Positions 11,899-22,800 of a stretch of 64,000 nucleotides of DNA are shown here, one piece after another (the first letter of the stretch is position 1; every line of letters begins with the position of its first letter). Origin of the DNA: Sphaerosporella brunnea (lineage: Eukaryota; Ascomycota; Pezizomycetes; Pezizales; Pyronemataceae). The stretch is taken from positions 124,001 through 188,000 of the forward strand of contig VXIS01000040.1 in assembly GCA_008704415.1 (NCBI GenBank), read 5' to 3'. The notes below the pieces were generated by a model. That model worked only from the letters and a program-made list of their open reading frames with translations. It was not told the origin of the DNA and did not search any database. Both the position numbers and the translations under genes were made by a program.

Positions 11899-13674
11899 AT
11901 GTCCGGCATCAAAACCACCCAAAACGCCACGCCGACTTTCTACCCGTCCTACCTCTTCGCACATTCGGCCACCTACACCTCCTGGGCCCGTTTGACCTGC
12001 GCCGACGTTCAACACCGTCTCTTTCGCCGCCCCGAATATGCAAGCCACGATAGCAAAGAGCTGTGGTTTTTCGCGGAGACGAATCACCCGATCCGCTGGG
12101 TGCGCATCGTCGGCATCGTTGTTGCTGTGGACGAGTGGGAGTCGCGCACCCAGCTTACTATCGACGATGGGTCCGGAGAGGTGATGGATGTGATTACGTG
12201 GAAAACACCACGCTTTCGGGACGCCGAGAGTGGGAATACTTCCCTGCCGAATTTGTCGGGTGTGCAGGTGGGAGCGCTGGTGAAGGTCAAGGGATGCATT
12301 ACGGAGTTTAAAGGGCGGAGGCAAATGGTATTGAAGAAGTGTGAGGTCCTTCGCAGCACCGAGGATGAAATTAGGGCTTGGAGGGAGATGACGGATTGGA
12401 AGAGGAACGTGTTGATGAAGCTGTGGGTTGTGGATGACAGAACTATTAAGAGGGAGAAACGAAGGATGAGAGCCAGGGCGAGGGAAGAATTGTCACGCAA
12501 GAAGAAGAAAGCACAGGATGAGGGAGGAGACGGGAAGCGTATTCTCAGCGATGGTCACGGCAGCGATGGGAAAGACGGGACTAAGGAATTCAGAGGGAGG
12601 AGAAGACCAGAGGGATACCTACCACCGCCTATACCGAAGAGTCTAGCACTGGTCAAGAACCAGGGGGACAGCGAAAAGTCGCGGAGGAGATTCAAGGGAA
12701 AGAGGAGGCCAGAGGGATATGTGCCGCTGCCGAAACCCCTGGAGCGTTCAAAGTCCCCGGATATCCCACCAGTAGTGGTAAAAAGCAAGAAACTCGACCA
12801 CCCGGACGACGGAAATCCCGCCGCGACTAAGCAATCCCCAGGGACGGCGGTTGAATCGAAGAGTGATATCACCACGTCCCGTGGACGTAAGAGACCACAT
12901 GATCACAAAACCCTTCTTAAATCTCCACCCTCATCGGAAGCGCAACAGGCAACGGTTTCCCGGGGCTCCCGATCTCCTGCATCGAAGCGGGCCCGTCCAT
13001 CCTACTCTGATTTCGAGTTTGATGGCGTCAACGCCCCTACTAAGCTAGAAGACAGAAAGCTCGCTGAGCTACCAAGAAAGGCTACTCTGTCTATCGTGGA
13101 TCAAAGTGAAAGCTTGGAGAAGAGTGTTCCTTCAGTGGCTAGCGATCCATCCTCAGGAAGACGCCGGAGGATTAGAATAGTTCCTGCCGGAAAAGCCATA
13201 CCGCCACCGGTGCCAGTTGAACCACAACAAACACCGGTACAGGCGCAACACGACGCATATACGCTTCGATTTTCCAAACAAGCAGACGAAACAGCGCCTC
13301 CGCTGCCTTTCTCTAGCTTCAGAGGACGTAGACGCCCGGGAACAATACAATCCGGCAAGGAACCGCAATCACAGCAACCCCCAACGCCCCAGCAAAAAAC
13401 CAGTGGAAACCAGAAAGGATTTGCAAGCACTCAAATTTCATCAACAATAGCGACGATAGAAACTTTACCAACCTTCAAAGGCCGTCGAAGGGCTCAGCCG
13501 GAAGGTGCAGCACAAATTCCAGCGAACTCGAGAGGAGGTGGGACATCTGCCCATCTACAACCGGATTCATACTCGACCAGTTCTTCCCAGTTGCCAACGC
13601 CTTCGCAACCCCCTCTGTCTACATTCAGGGGCCGACGCAGAGAGTTAGCTACCGGCAGTGTTGTCAATAGCTAG
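11899..13674 (+). CDS. STN1: Telomere-capping CST subunit Stn1 (OB-fold protein) with basic repeat tail
   Basis: OB-fold protein of the CST/Stn1-Ten1 telomere cap, which limits resection and helps C-strand fill-in. Single exon, 591 residues from ATG 11899 (MSGIKTTQNATPTFYPSYLF); the open frame extends 24 nt further upstream but without an ATG. The N-terminal OB domain covers about residues 15-160 and includes NHPIRWVRIVGIVVAVDEWE and LTIDDGSGEVMDVITW, characteristic of Stn1. A charged helix follows (to about 215). The remaining ~370 residues look disordered, contain a recurring basic motif F(R/K)GRRRP (about residues 231, 265, 327, 420, 474, 526, 576), and lack an obvious Stn1 C-terminal winged-helix domain. 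The last five codons and the stop lie inside the left terminus of an inverted-repeat transposon (13656-13937), so the present C terminus is transposon-derived. Confidence 0.88.
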   Translation: MSGIKTTQNATPTFYPSYLFAHSATYTSWARLTCADVQHRLFRRPEYASHDSKELWFFAETNHPIRWVRIVGIVVAVDEWESRTQLTIDDGSGEVMDVITWKTPRFRDAESGNTSLPNLSGVQVGALVKVKGCITEFKGRRQMVLKKCEVLRSTEDEIRAWREMTDWKRNVLMKLWVVDDRTIKREKRRMRARAREELSRKKKKAQDEGGDGKRILSDGHGSDGKDGTKEFRGRRRPEGYLPPPIPKSLALVKNQGDSEKSRRRFKGKRRPEGYVPLPKPLERSKSPDIPPVVVKSKKLDHPDDGNPAATKQSPGTAVESKSDITTSRGRKRPHDHKTLLKSPPSSEAQQATVSRGSRSPASKRARPSYSDFEFDGVNAPTKLEDRKLAELPRKATLSIVDQSESLEKSVPSVASDPSSGRRRRIRIVPAGKAIPPPVPVEPQQTPVQAQHDAYTLRFSKQADETAPPLPFSSFRGRRRPGTIQSGKEPQSQQPPTPQQKTSGNQKGFASTQISSTIATIETLPTFKGRRRAQPEGAAQIPANSRGGGTSAHLQPDSYSTSSSQLPTPSQPPLSTFRGRRRELATGSVVNS

Positions 13675-13937
13675 CCTTAAAAGCTACAGCCCTAGCGGCT
13701 GGCTCTCTTAAGTCGCTAGCTGAAGGGTCAAACAATGAAGCCTAGCCAGCACCCGGTTCAGAACGAAGTGAGTGTTTTCTAGTGAAGCCTCCGCCGTCAG
13801 AACGCCGTGCACGTCCCTCCGGACTTGCCTGTTCCCCCGCCCCCGCAACAGCACTCCACCTAACAGCCAGCCGGCCCCCACAAAGCCTGACAGCTAGCAG
13901 CCCAGCCCCGCGGGCCGGCTGGCTATTGACAACACTG
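13656..13937. mobile_element. Inverted-repeat MITE overlapping the STN1 3' end (282 bp)
   Basis: Left end CAGTGTTGTCAATAGCTAGC at 13656; right end, read in reverse from 13937, CAGTGTTGTCAATAGCCAGC. Arms are about 21 bp with one mismatch. CAGTG ends suggest the hAT superfamily, but the 8-bp flanks differ, so no target duplication supports this. Interior is non-coding, with several AGCTAGC/GGCTGGCT palindromes. The left arm supplies the end of the STN1 reading frame. Confidence 0.75.
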
Positions 13938-14167
13938 GATATCAGGCAGGTTGTAGGGGAGGTTTCGGGGTTTTATTTTGGAGCTGCTGAAGGCCAAAGG
14001 AGGGTAGAAGTGAAGAGGTGGAGCTGCGCAGCCGGCGTAATTTTGGAAATATTATGGCCTTTTTGCTCATTTGAATCGTGCTTTTTTTGTGGCACTATGC
14101 ATGTATGAGGTATGGAGTATGTGCATTTGTCCAACATAACTGGCACAACGGGAGTCTCTTGCAAGAC

Positions 14168-14504
14168 GTTACAGCCGTTCCAGAAACTCAAGGCCAGACG
14201 CGAAATTTTTCGCTGTTGTTTTAGACTTTTTGCTCGGGTAAAATTTCTCTGGTTTGGTGGTGTGACGGAGGAAGAATGCCATTGCGTTCCCCAGTCGCTG
14301 CACACTTCATCTTGTATGGGCCATAACTCCACCATTTCGTGAGCTTTTGGATTGCCCAGCATCGCCCTGCCGCCGAGCAATGACGCATTCTCCCTTCGCC
14401 ACACTGAACCAGAGAAATTTCACCCGAGCAAAAAGTCTAAATTTGCGCTAAAACAACAGCGAAAAATTTCGCGTCTGGCCTTGAGTTCCTGGAACGGCTG
14501 CAAC
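14168..14504. mobile_element. Foldback element with ~88-bp arms
   Basis: Left arm from GTTACAGCCGTTCCAG (14168) to about 14255; the right arm is its near-perfect reverse complement at about 14407-14504. Arms include GGCCAGACGCGAAATTTTTC and TTTTTGCTCGGG. The ~150-bp centre is non-coding. The right end lies two bases before the TA of the next element. Confidence 0.8.
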
Positions 14505-14508
14505 ACTA

Positions 14509-15022
14509 CCGTAGAGCTTCGGTACTAAGGCAATTTCACCGGATCCAAAGCACGGTCCTTTTCAAGTAAACCTGGGGCAATTGAGCCGAAGATGGTGTGG
14601 AGGATGGTGGGAGGATGACGAAAAGGCTGGTCTGCCCGTGCCGCGAAACGAAACTCATCTGCGCGCGGGTGTCATAAAAAAGCTCTTGATTATGCGACCT
14701 CAAATTTCAACCATTTCAAACAAAAGCAAATAAAACATGAACGCCAGCCAGCCAGATCCGCTCCCTTTTCACCCATAATGCTTTACGGTCCGTTTATTCG
14801 GTCTGGTGTTGAGCTTGGGCGCCATAATCAAGTTGGTGCTTCCGGGGTCACAACTGTTTGCTGCACATCCTTCTCAGTTTCGTTTCGCGGCGCAGGCAGA
14901 CCAGCCTTTTCGTCATCCTCCCACCATCCTCCACACCATCTTCGGCTCAATTGCCCCAGGTTTACTTGAAAAGGACCGTGCTTTGGATCCGGTGAAATTG
15001 CCTTAGTACCGAAGCTCTACGG
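14509..15022. mobile_element. Large foldback MITE, TA-flanked, CCGTAGAGC family (514 bp)
   Basis: Terminal inverted repeats of about 150 bp, nearly identical (14509-14658 and 14873-15022). They begin CCGTAGAGCTTCGG and continue CTAAGGCAATTTCACCGG. TA lies on each side. The first 25 bp are laid out like those of the elements at 8230 and 20835 (CCGTA...CGGT..TAAGGCAA), so all may use the same transposase. The high identity of the arms suggests recent insertion. No coding capacity. Confidence 0.88.
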
Positions 15023-15024
15023 TA

Positions 15025-15532
15025 GATGGTACCGATCGGTGAATTCATGAGGCGAAAACCTAAGCTTGCCGTTGCCGAGTGCGAGTGCGAGTGATATTAC
15101 GTGAATTAGACGGCAAACAGCGACGCTCATCAATTTGCGTGGAAGATTGGGTTTGATGTTATCTTCCGCTATCTCATGAATCCAATATCACACATCCTTT
15201 AGCAGGCTGTGCCGCGCAAGCCGTCCCCGGGAACTGTCGGCCGCAAGCCTGCACGCACGTTGCATGCCCGGCGTCTTCGCTGGGCGCGGGGAGTCTCCAG
15301 CATAGATCCAGTCAGGCGAGTGTAGCCGTCACCCTCTCTTGTGTTCGAAAACAACAATAACAACCTTCATTTCGGCCAGCTGCAAAGAATTCTCCGAGCG
15401 GATTGCTGTACAAGTACTCTAGAGGAAGAGCACAGCTTTCCTCAAACCATCACCTTCGTTCAACCACTCGTCCTTTCCTAAACCCACTCACTTCCCTTTA
15501 ATATTATAATATCACGGATCACGGAAACAACA
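15025..15532. other. Upstream region of the TPR/DUF4470 gene
   Basis: About 500 bp from the end of the foldback element to the ATG. No repeat or defined promoter element was recognised. Confidence 0.4.
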
Positions 15533-18471
15533 ATGTCGTCATCTCCTCCTGACATTAGACGCCTCAGGAAACGAGCCAACGATCTGAAGAAAATGGGGCG
15601 GTTCCAAGCAGGCCAGCCTTCCCTGCAGAGCCCAAGCCTTCGAGTCGTCAACTGACAGAAGCAAACAGCCATCGAGACGTATCTCGAAGCAGACAAACTC
15701 GATCCTGGAAACGTCCCATCTCTCATTGGACGCTCGGCCGCAACATTCGGGCTTGGAGACTACAATGGAGCTCTCGAAAGCATCAGCGAGGCATTGGCCT
15801 TGAAGGTCGACTCTCACAACCGGAAAACCTTGCTGTGGATGAAGGCAAAATGCCATCTTCAACTGAATGAACTAGAAGAAGCTGCGAGGGCTTGTGACAT
15901 GATCGGCGGTAATGATCTGGAAGCTCAGAGACTCAAGACAGCAGTTCTAGGAATTCAAGACCATCAAAAGCGCAGCCAAGATGAGGTTATAAAAGAAGCA
16001 TTGAGTGTACCTCTGTACCGGCCGAACCGGTATGTACTCGCATACTTCTCCCGGAACATTCACTGGAGTTGGTTGAGACTGACCACAATGGCAGCTACCC
16101 CAAAGCTAGCATCTACTATCCTCGGTGTAACGAAAAAAGTATTCCAGCCTTAGACCACCTCGAGTTGCTAGGCATGACGAGAAAGACTAAATACTTGGAT
16201 TGCGCATTCTATTATGGAGGGGTTGGAGACGCCCGCCATTTTTACCAGCAGCTACACCATATTTACACGTACCACAAGGAAATGACTGAAAGGGATGAAA
16301 TTGACAAACGGCTCACCAAAAAACTCGACAGCTTCTTATTTACTCTTGTGGATATGCACCCAAAAATGCTGGCCCGGAATGTGATGATGTTTCGACTGCT
16401 ACACGACCTGAGAAAGGAAAAAGAAGATGTGGAGTTTAAAGAGAAAGAGGAAATGATAGACAAAGAAGAGAGGGGCGAGATGCCACATGTCGGAGAATAT
16501 ACCTTCGTACAAGCAACCATATGGTACTTGTTTGCTTGCGACATTATGCCGCCTTACATTTATCTCCGGCTCCTGGCTCTTATTAATAAACTCCTGGCTT
16601 CTGGAGACAACTTCGGCATCCCCTGGTTGAAAATGACCAACGAGACACAGTTGGGCATTCGAACCGCACTTATGGAATGGCTGGAATCGCATGAGATACT
16701 CACCAAGAGGTTTGACGTTCACTATGCTCAGACAGAGTTGAAGTGGGACAAAAAATTAAACATGCTACAAAACTGCGAGAAGATCAGCTTCATGTATATG
16801 GATCGTGAATGGGAACAGTACTCGGAGAGCTTGCTGACGTATCCACCACCGCTACTCATCCGAGAGTTCGAGCCAGAACTGGGAAAACTAATCAGCGAAT
16901 CAATGATCAAATCTCCAAGGAGAAGGAAGGAGGCATTCACAAAATATGCGAGAGATAATTGGCGGGTCAACTTTACGCTCCTTCAAAGGACAGACTGGTA
17001 CAACACACGGTAGGCTTCTTGTCACCCTGTTTCGAGCCTTCTATAAAGAATCTAATCCGATTGTATTCAGAGGCAACGACTGGAAGACTACTGTTGATGT
17101 ACTAAAGATTGTGGATGACCTCTTGGACAACACTTCCGCTTTTTTGGACGAAGAGGTTTTTGCTTCAACTATGTTCTCTCTGGATGCTCCCATCTATATC
17201 AGCCAAGTCTGGGGGCCATTTTTCCGCTCGTGTTCCGATGCACTTTCATTCCCGCTGGTGGAGGTCACTGTGGAGCTGGTTCTTGATGAAGCATATCATT
17301 ACTTGGATGTCTGCAGATTCGGTATCGGCCGGGAACCATTGGGCTACAATGCTATTTACCTTTCCAACATTCCGTACGAGAGCCCAATCCCCCCTAACTC
17401 ATCATATCAACTGATATCTTCAGCGACTTTACCGGTGGTTTCCTTCCAACAGTTCTTCACGCCCTACCTATGGTTGGGAGAAGTGGATACGTCCAAAGCA
17501 ACATCCTTTGGAATACCCAAGTTTTCCAGGAAGGACTTCCTAGGGCCTTGATGGAATATACAGGCACCATTTCCCTAGAAACCGCAGAGTCACTTCTTGG
17601 ATTCACCCGCCTGGAAACGGATCAAGACAGATGGCTGGAATATTTACTAGTTAAAGATGGTAACCCGTTGTGGAAAGCCTTGGAAAGGCCTCATCATTGG
17701 ATCCTTTCAACTCCAAAGGATCTCCCAAAGATGAAGCAATTTACGACGTGGTTGATGTACATGTTTCTCAAGCTTGCGCTACCCCCACCACGGAATGCTG
17801 GGCCTGGCGGTTGTGCGGTAGAACAGCCATTGACTCTCAACACCTTTGTGCGACTTTGCTTGTCTTTAGTTACCATACGGGGTATACCAATGAACTGGGT
17901 ATCAGATGCCGTCGATGAAATTCTTACCGGCAAGATCACCACTTTCGCCAGGCCGCCACTTGCGGTGCCTATGGCATTGGATGCAGCCCATCCCTTTTCT
18001 GGCAAAACGAAGCGCCCAATGACATTCTACGTCGAACCACTGCTCCCGGACCTGAGAGCGCTGTTGGTGCGCTATCTGCCGGCGCTGGGTTTCCGTCTTG
18101 AAACCCCACTGCCCATGATGTCCTCGGTTTCGAAATATGCTATTCGATTCCTAGTCAAGGAAGCCAGATATTCGATGGCCAAGATGCTCATGCTCGTATT
18201 TATGGAAACAAGGGGTCATTTGCCAGTTGAAGAAGTGTGGGGAACGATGGTTAATGGAGGCGAACTCGACAACATCTATATTTTCTCGACATTCGAGTAC
18301 GACATAATTGGAGATCCGAACCGTAATCCTCTTTTGGTGCGAGCTACGATCCATATGGAGAAGCGCTTGATGTGCCGCATGGAAAAGTGTGACTGGATCG
18401 TGCATCTTGTCGAGACAGATGAATACACCTCCGTGAGCGAAGCGAACATTTCCCGGAGAGAACTTCTTTAA
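15533..18471 (+). CDS. TPR and DUF4470-type protein
   Basis: Fungal protein of unknown function: N-terminal TPR repeats (MGRFQAAIETYLEADKLDP, then GDYNGALESISEAL) followed by a DUF4470-like region (GVGDARHFYQQLHHIYTY ... MHPKMLARNVMMFRLL) and a long C-terminal region. Exons: 15533-15611, 15669-16029, 16095-17009, then 17071-18471 with one further break. The first intron (15612-15668, 57 bp) has GC instead of GT at the donor; removing it takes out an in-frame TGA and gives the expected TPR sequence. Introns 16030-16094 and 17010-17070 are canonical. Between about 17480 and 17560 the coding frame shifts; a 47-bp GTGGAT...CCAG intron (17483-17529) would restore it (903 codons in total), but its signals are weak. 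Either an intron or a real frameshift is possible. No enzyme motif seen. Confidence 0.72.
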
Positions 18472-18530
18472 AAGCACCTAAATGGTAAGATGCAGCCGGA
18501 TTATTGCTAGAGATCGAGTATCATTGGCGC

Positions 18531-18533
<3 letters not shown>

Positions 18534-18565
<32 letters not shown>
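18534..18565 (+). repeat. Poly-T tract (about 32 T)
   Basis: Long homopolymer about 60 bp after the TPR/DUF4470 stop. It may lie in the 3' UTR. Its exact length is unlikely to be reliable. Confidence 0.8.
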
Positions 18566-18721
18566 CCCTTTCCGAGTTTTGCATGTATAGAGTTCAATGG
18601 TGTTGTGTGTTGGATTGGTTTGGATTCTGTGGTTGAAGACATGGCACAGGCGGTGATGGAGGCTTGACCTCTCCGCAGTTTGCATTGGAGTGTTTGACCA
18701 GTTGATTGTTTTTTCGGCTAT

Positions 18722-19756
18722 TATGCTCCATACCCCGTGGATTTCGTGAAATTCCCTCCGTACCCCCGTGAATTTTTTTTACGGAAATTATGCAGAATAC
18801 CCCCCGTGGGTGACAAAATTTGTAGGATACCCCTCGATCTGAAATTCTATGCAGCATGCCCCCAATTCGCGCATGCTGTTTATGCAATATACCCCCACAA
18901 CAATCAGCATTATGCAGGATACCCTCACCCAGATAAACAGCCACCAAAGCACAAATAGAGAGTGTGAAAACCCAGGACAAGTTAAATCGGCCTCATGGAA
19001 TTGATTAATGTCATTGATTTTCTGGTAGTGATTGTGACAACAGTAGAATCGTGGGGAGAGTTGGTTGATGATGCGATCCGTGAATTTCTTGGCGCGACAG
19101 AAAATCGTGTATAAATTGGAGCCCAAAAGAAAACCCGTGAAATGGCCACGACGAAAGCTGTTCGAAGGTCAGAATCTGATCCCTTTGCTTGGATTCAGGC
19201 TACAGCACTAAAATTTCAGGCTCGGCTCCGGGCGAAAAATGTAGGATATGTCGTTGATTTTGACTTTCAGCCCGCCTAAGTTTGCGGATAATCTGTAGTC
19301 TGAAATTTTTTGAACAAGCAAAGGGAAAAGAACTCTAGTGGAAGCGGGTTGCATTATTTTATTAAGTTCAAAGGGTCCTGCATTGCTGCAAGCGGGGTGT
19401 TGTTGGTTAGTTAACGGCTCCAACTACATACGTGCAGGAACTCAACACGCAGCCACGCTTTTCAAGCGTCTCTCACAGTGACAGTCATGGCGACAGCAGA
19501 TATCAATTTCGGAGACCTTTCTTGATTGGATTTGTACTCGTGACCCCCGCCAACCGTGTTCTGATTGCCTTTTTTTTTTGCGCTGGGGTATCCTGCATAA
19601 TACTGATTGTTGTGGGGGTATGTTGCATAAACAGCATGCGCGAATTGGGGGCATGCTGCATAGAATTTCAGATCGAGGGGTATCCTATAAATTTTGTCAC
19701 CCACGGGGGGTATTCTGCATAATTTCCGTTTTTTTTATTTCCCATACCCCGCGAAT
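18722..19756. mobile_element. Inverted-repeat element with ~146-bp arms made of ~30-bp periodic units
   Basis: Left arm 18781-18926 and right arm 19585-19729 are about 97 percent identical in reverse complement. Inside each arm the motif TATGCAGNATACCCCC recurs about every 30 bp (left-arm starts 18789, 18819, 18848, 18881, 18911). Two looser units (CTCCATACCCCGTG, CTCCGTACCCCCGTG) lie outside. The ~660-bp centre has no convincing gene. I call it mobile because of the inverted arms and because unit fragments recur at 24.45 and 32.64 kb; terminal ends and target duplication are not defined. Confidence 0.6.
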
Positions 19757-19863
19757 TACCCCGCCAAATACTACCTCGCGTCTGCTCTAAGTGTGTGGCC
19801 AGGTGCATGATGCCTGCCTATAAACCCGGGAATAAACTACAACAGCCCAAAACCACGCAAATT

Positions 19864-22800
19864 CTACTCCCGCTTCTCCTCGACCTTCACCACAACCCCG
19901 CGACCCCACCAATCCCCCATCCCCTCCAGCGCGGCCAAAAACACGCCCAACGCGCCACCGATACAAAAGTGACTAATCCCGGTCCCAATCTCCAGCCAAC
20001 TCCCTTCATCCCTCACCAACCAAAAGAAATTCAGCGTCAACACGTCGCTCAGGGCCGTAACACACATAAACACCGCCGATCCCCCCAGCCCGGCACGTTT
20101 GTTGAGCACCGCAAGGTTGGCGGATATCAATGCGAAGGGAATCATCAGTTTAAGGATTAGTAACGCCCCCATGGCGAAGGGGGAGAAGATGGGCAGCAGA
20201 CGGTAGACGCTGTCCAAAGAGAAGGAGGAAACGGAGGCGATGTTGCCAGTGGAGAAGAAGGCGCTTTGCAGGAGGAGCGTGAGTGCGAGACTGGTGCGGA
20301 GGTCGGAGAGGCGTAGGGAACGCGTGCTGTGGCTGTTTCGGGGGGAGAGGCGCGACTCGAGGACTACCCAGGTAATCAGGGTCAGAGCGAAGGTGACGTA
20401 GAATAGGCCCTCGTAGCTGATTGTAAGTAGTACGAACACGGGCGCAAACGTTAAAAACATGATCGTGAGACGATGGAACCAGTGGGAGTTTGGTTGCAGC
20501 CCGTGAAGGAATGGGAGCGTGAGGGAGAGGACCAGGATGCTCCAGCCAAGCACTTGGTTGCCCAATGGAAGCCCCGCTTTTAGTTGCAGGCTCCGTAAGG
20601 AACTCGAGGTTACGAGCATCGAGAGGAGGATTAGCCCTGTTTGCATGCCGATGATGCTGCGGTTTAGAATTTGCCCGTTGCCGTTGAGCAGGACGGCGCT
20701 GGTGAGCGTTTGCCCGGCTGGTACACCGTCGGAGAGGATTTTGCCGAAGATGAGATATGCTACTCCCATGAGGAACATGAGCCCACCACCGATGAGACTG
20801 CATTTGTTAGTACCAGCTACTGTGGTAGATGGTACCGTATTATCTCGGTCGTAAGGCAAGAGCTCTGCCGCGGAAGTACGCTGTATATAGTAACACTGGG
20901 CCGCAGGCTCGGGTGGAGGGCGCTCTAGAGCGGCTGTTAGTGATCAAGGAGAGCCTTAAACAAAGCGCAGTGGAGACAGCGCGCGGCGGGCGATCCCCTT
21001 CACCAGCCGTCTCCTCCTTGTCTCCAGCGCTCCACCACCGCTGTTTAAGGTTCTACTTTTTGCGGTCTCGATCACTAACAGCCGCTCTAGAGCGCCCTCC
21101 ACCCCGAGCCTGCGGCCCAGTGTTACTATATACAGCGTACTTCCGCGGCAGAGTTCTTGCCTTACGACCGAGATAATACGGTAGAGGGAGGGGGGGGGGG
21201 ATGGACTCACATCTGGAGCTCACTCTCGACCTTGACCACGGGCAACAGGGTGAAACAGCTCATGGCAAAACAGCAGACAGGCCACAGAGCGCACAGGAAT
21301 TTGTTCCGACCCACAAACTTTACGCCGTAAAAGAACGGCCAGAAAGCCGCAAGCACGAAACACACCGAGAAGACTTCACGGTGGAAGTAGCCCAATACTA
21401 TTGCCTCGAGCAGAGCTACGCCGAGAAGAGTTTGCACTGCTAGCCAGAAGTATTTACTCTTACCGCCGGGTACTTCTCGCACAAGCTGCTTTACGCCCTG
21501 TGCTATGCAGTGCCGACGCACAAAGACTTCCTCCCAGAAGACTACGGGGAAAAAAGCATAAGCGTAATATGTTGGCCGCGACTTCTGGATGAAGAACAGT
21601 GTGTACAAAGCCACCAGCACGCCGGAAAATAGGAAGGTAGACGCAACCGTCCGTTTTGCATCCGCGGCGCCGTGGAGAACGTGCTGGTCAATGACGGTAG
21701 TAAAGGCGAATGCAATCCAGCCAAGGTACCCGAGAGTTACGATGGTGCGCAGGAGGAGCCAGTCATAGGTCTGGAGGTAGCGCAGACCCTGGATACCTGT
21801 CTTGATCAAGGCCATCGACTTCTCGATGACTTCCTTGTGGTGGCCCTGAGCCAGGAGCGTTTCAATCTCGACGGACTGAGAGGAAAGATCGGCAAGAGGA
21901 GCATAAGGCTTGTAGTTGATGTGAGTAGCGTTCTTCTGCTCTGGGAGGGGTCAGCCTTCGGGGTGTATCATGATACGTCACTCGAACATACCTTCCTTCA
22001 CTCGGTACATCTCGAGAATTTGTTGAGCATTGGTCCAGGCAGCTTTTGCCTTCGTTTCGTCATCGGCATTCAGGAAGTCTAGCGGTAGCTCTCCAGCGGA
22101 GTTGACGGGGAAATTAATGCCCACTAGGTACGCCATTAGGGCAGCTACGTCCGCCTGCATCACGTCGTTTCTCCGCACACTGCTCAACCCCCAGTCCGAT
22201 GAGAACCCATCCTCGTGTCCGGTCTTGGACCCTGCTGGGAGGCTATCCACAAGCACAGGCTTCTTGACGCCGGCACCCCAAGCCACCAATGGCGTCCGCG
22301 TGTTGTCTGGGTGTCCATCACCGTGGGAGCCCCAGTCACTCATACCGTGGTCTGCGGTGAAAACCCAGGCAGTCTTTCCATCATGTCCAAAGAACTCCTC
22401 GACCATATCGTGCACTTCCTTGACTCCCTGATCTACTACCTTGATGTTCCTCAGATACTCAGGGCTGTAAGGTCTGTACGCATGACCGGTGGTATCCAGT
22501 CCCAACAGATGCAGGAAAAACACGAGTTTATCCTTCTGCAGCAGTTGATGCAGTTCCGAGTCTCTCCTAGCGTCCTCAAAAAACGCTTTGACACGATCAA
22601 ACACCCAGATATCGAGGTTTGTAGCATCCTGAGTATAGTCTTCCATCTCCTCGTCATACGTCCACGCATCGACCCGGCTCTTGTCGCTCGCGCCTAGCTG
22701 AAACATCGACAGGATATCCGGCGATCCCCAAGACCACGTGTGTCGAGATTCATTGAATACCGAGTCGAAGTTTACGGGGTTTAATTTCCATCCCGTCGTC

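Noticed and set aside
18534..18565. Poly-T run as a terminator
   Set aside because: Simple homopolymer in a eukaryotic 3' flank; no evidence that it directs termination.
18781..18926. CRISPR-like array, because of ~30-bp spaced repeats
   Set aside because: Cores are short and degenerate, spacers vary little in length, there is an inverted second copy, and the genome is eukaryotic with spliceosomal introns.
20956..21210. Open frames within the 20.8-21.2 kb foldback element
   Set aside because: They arise in both arms as mirror images and contain no motif; the element is inside an intron.
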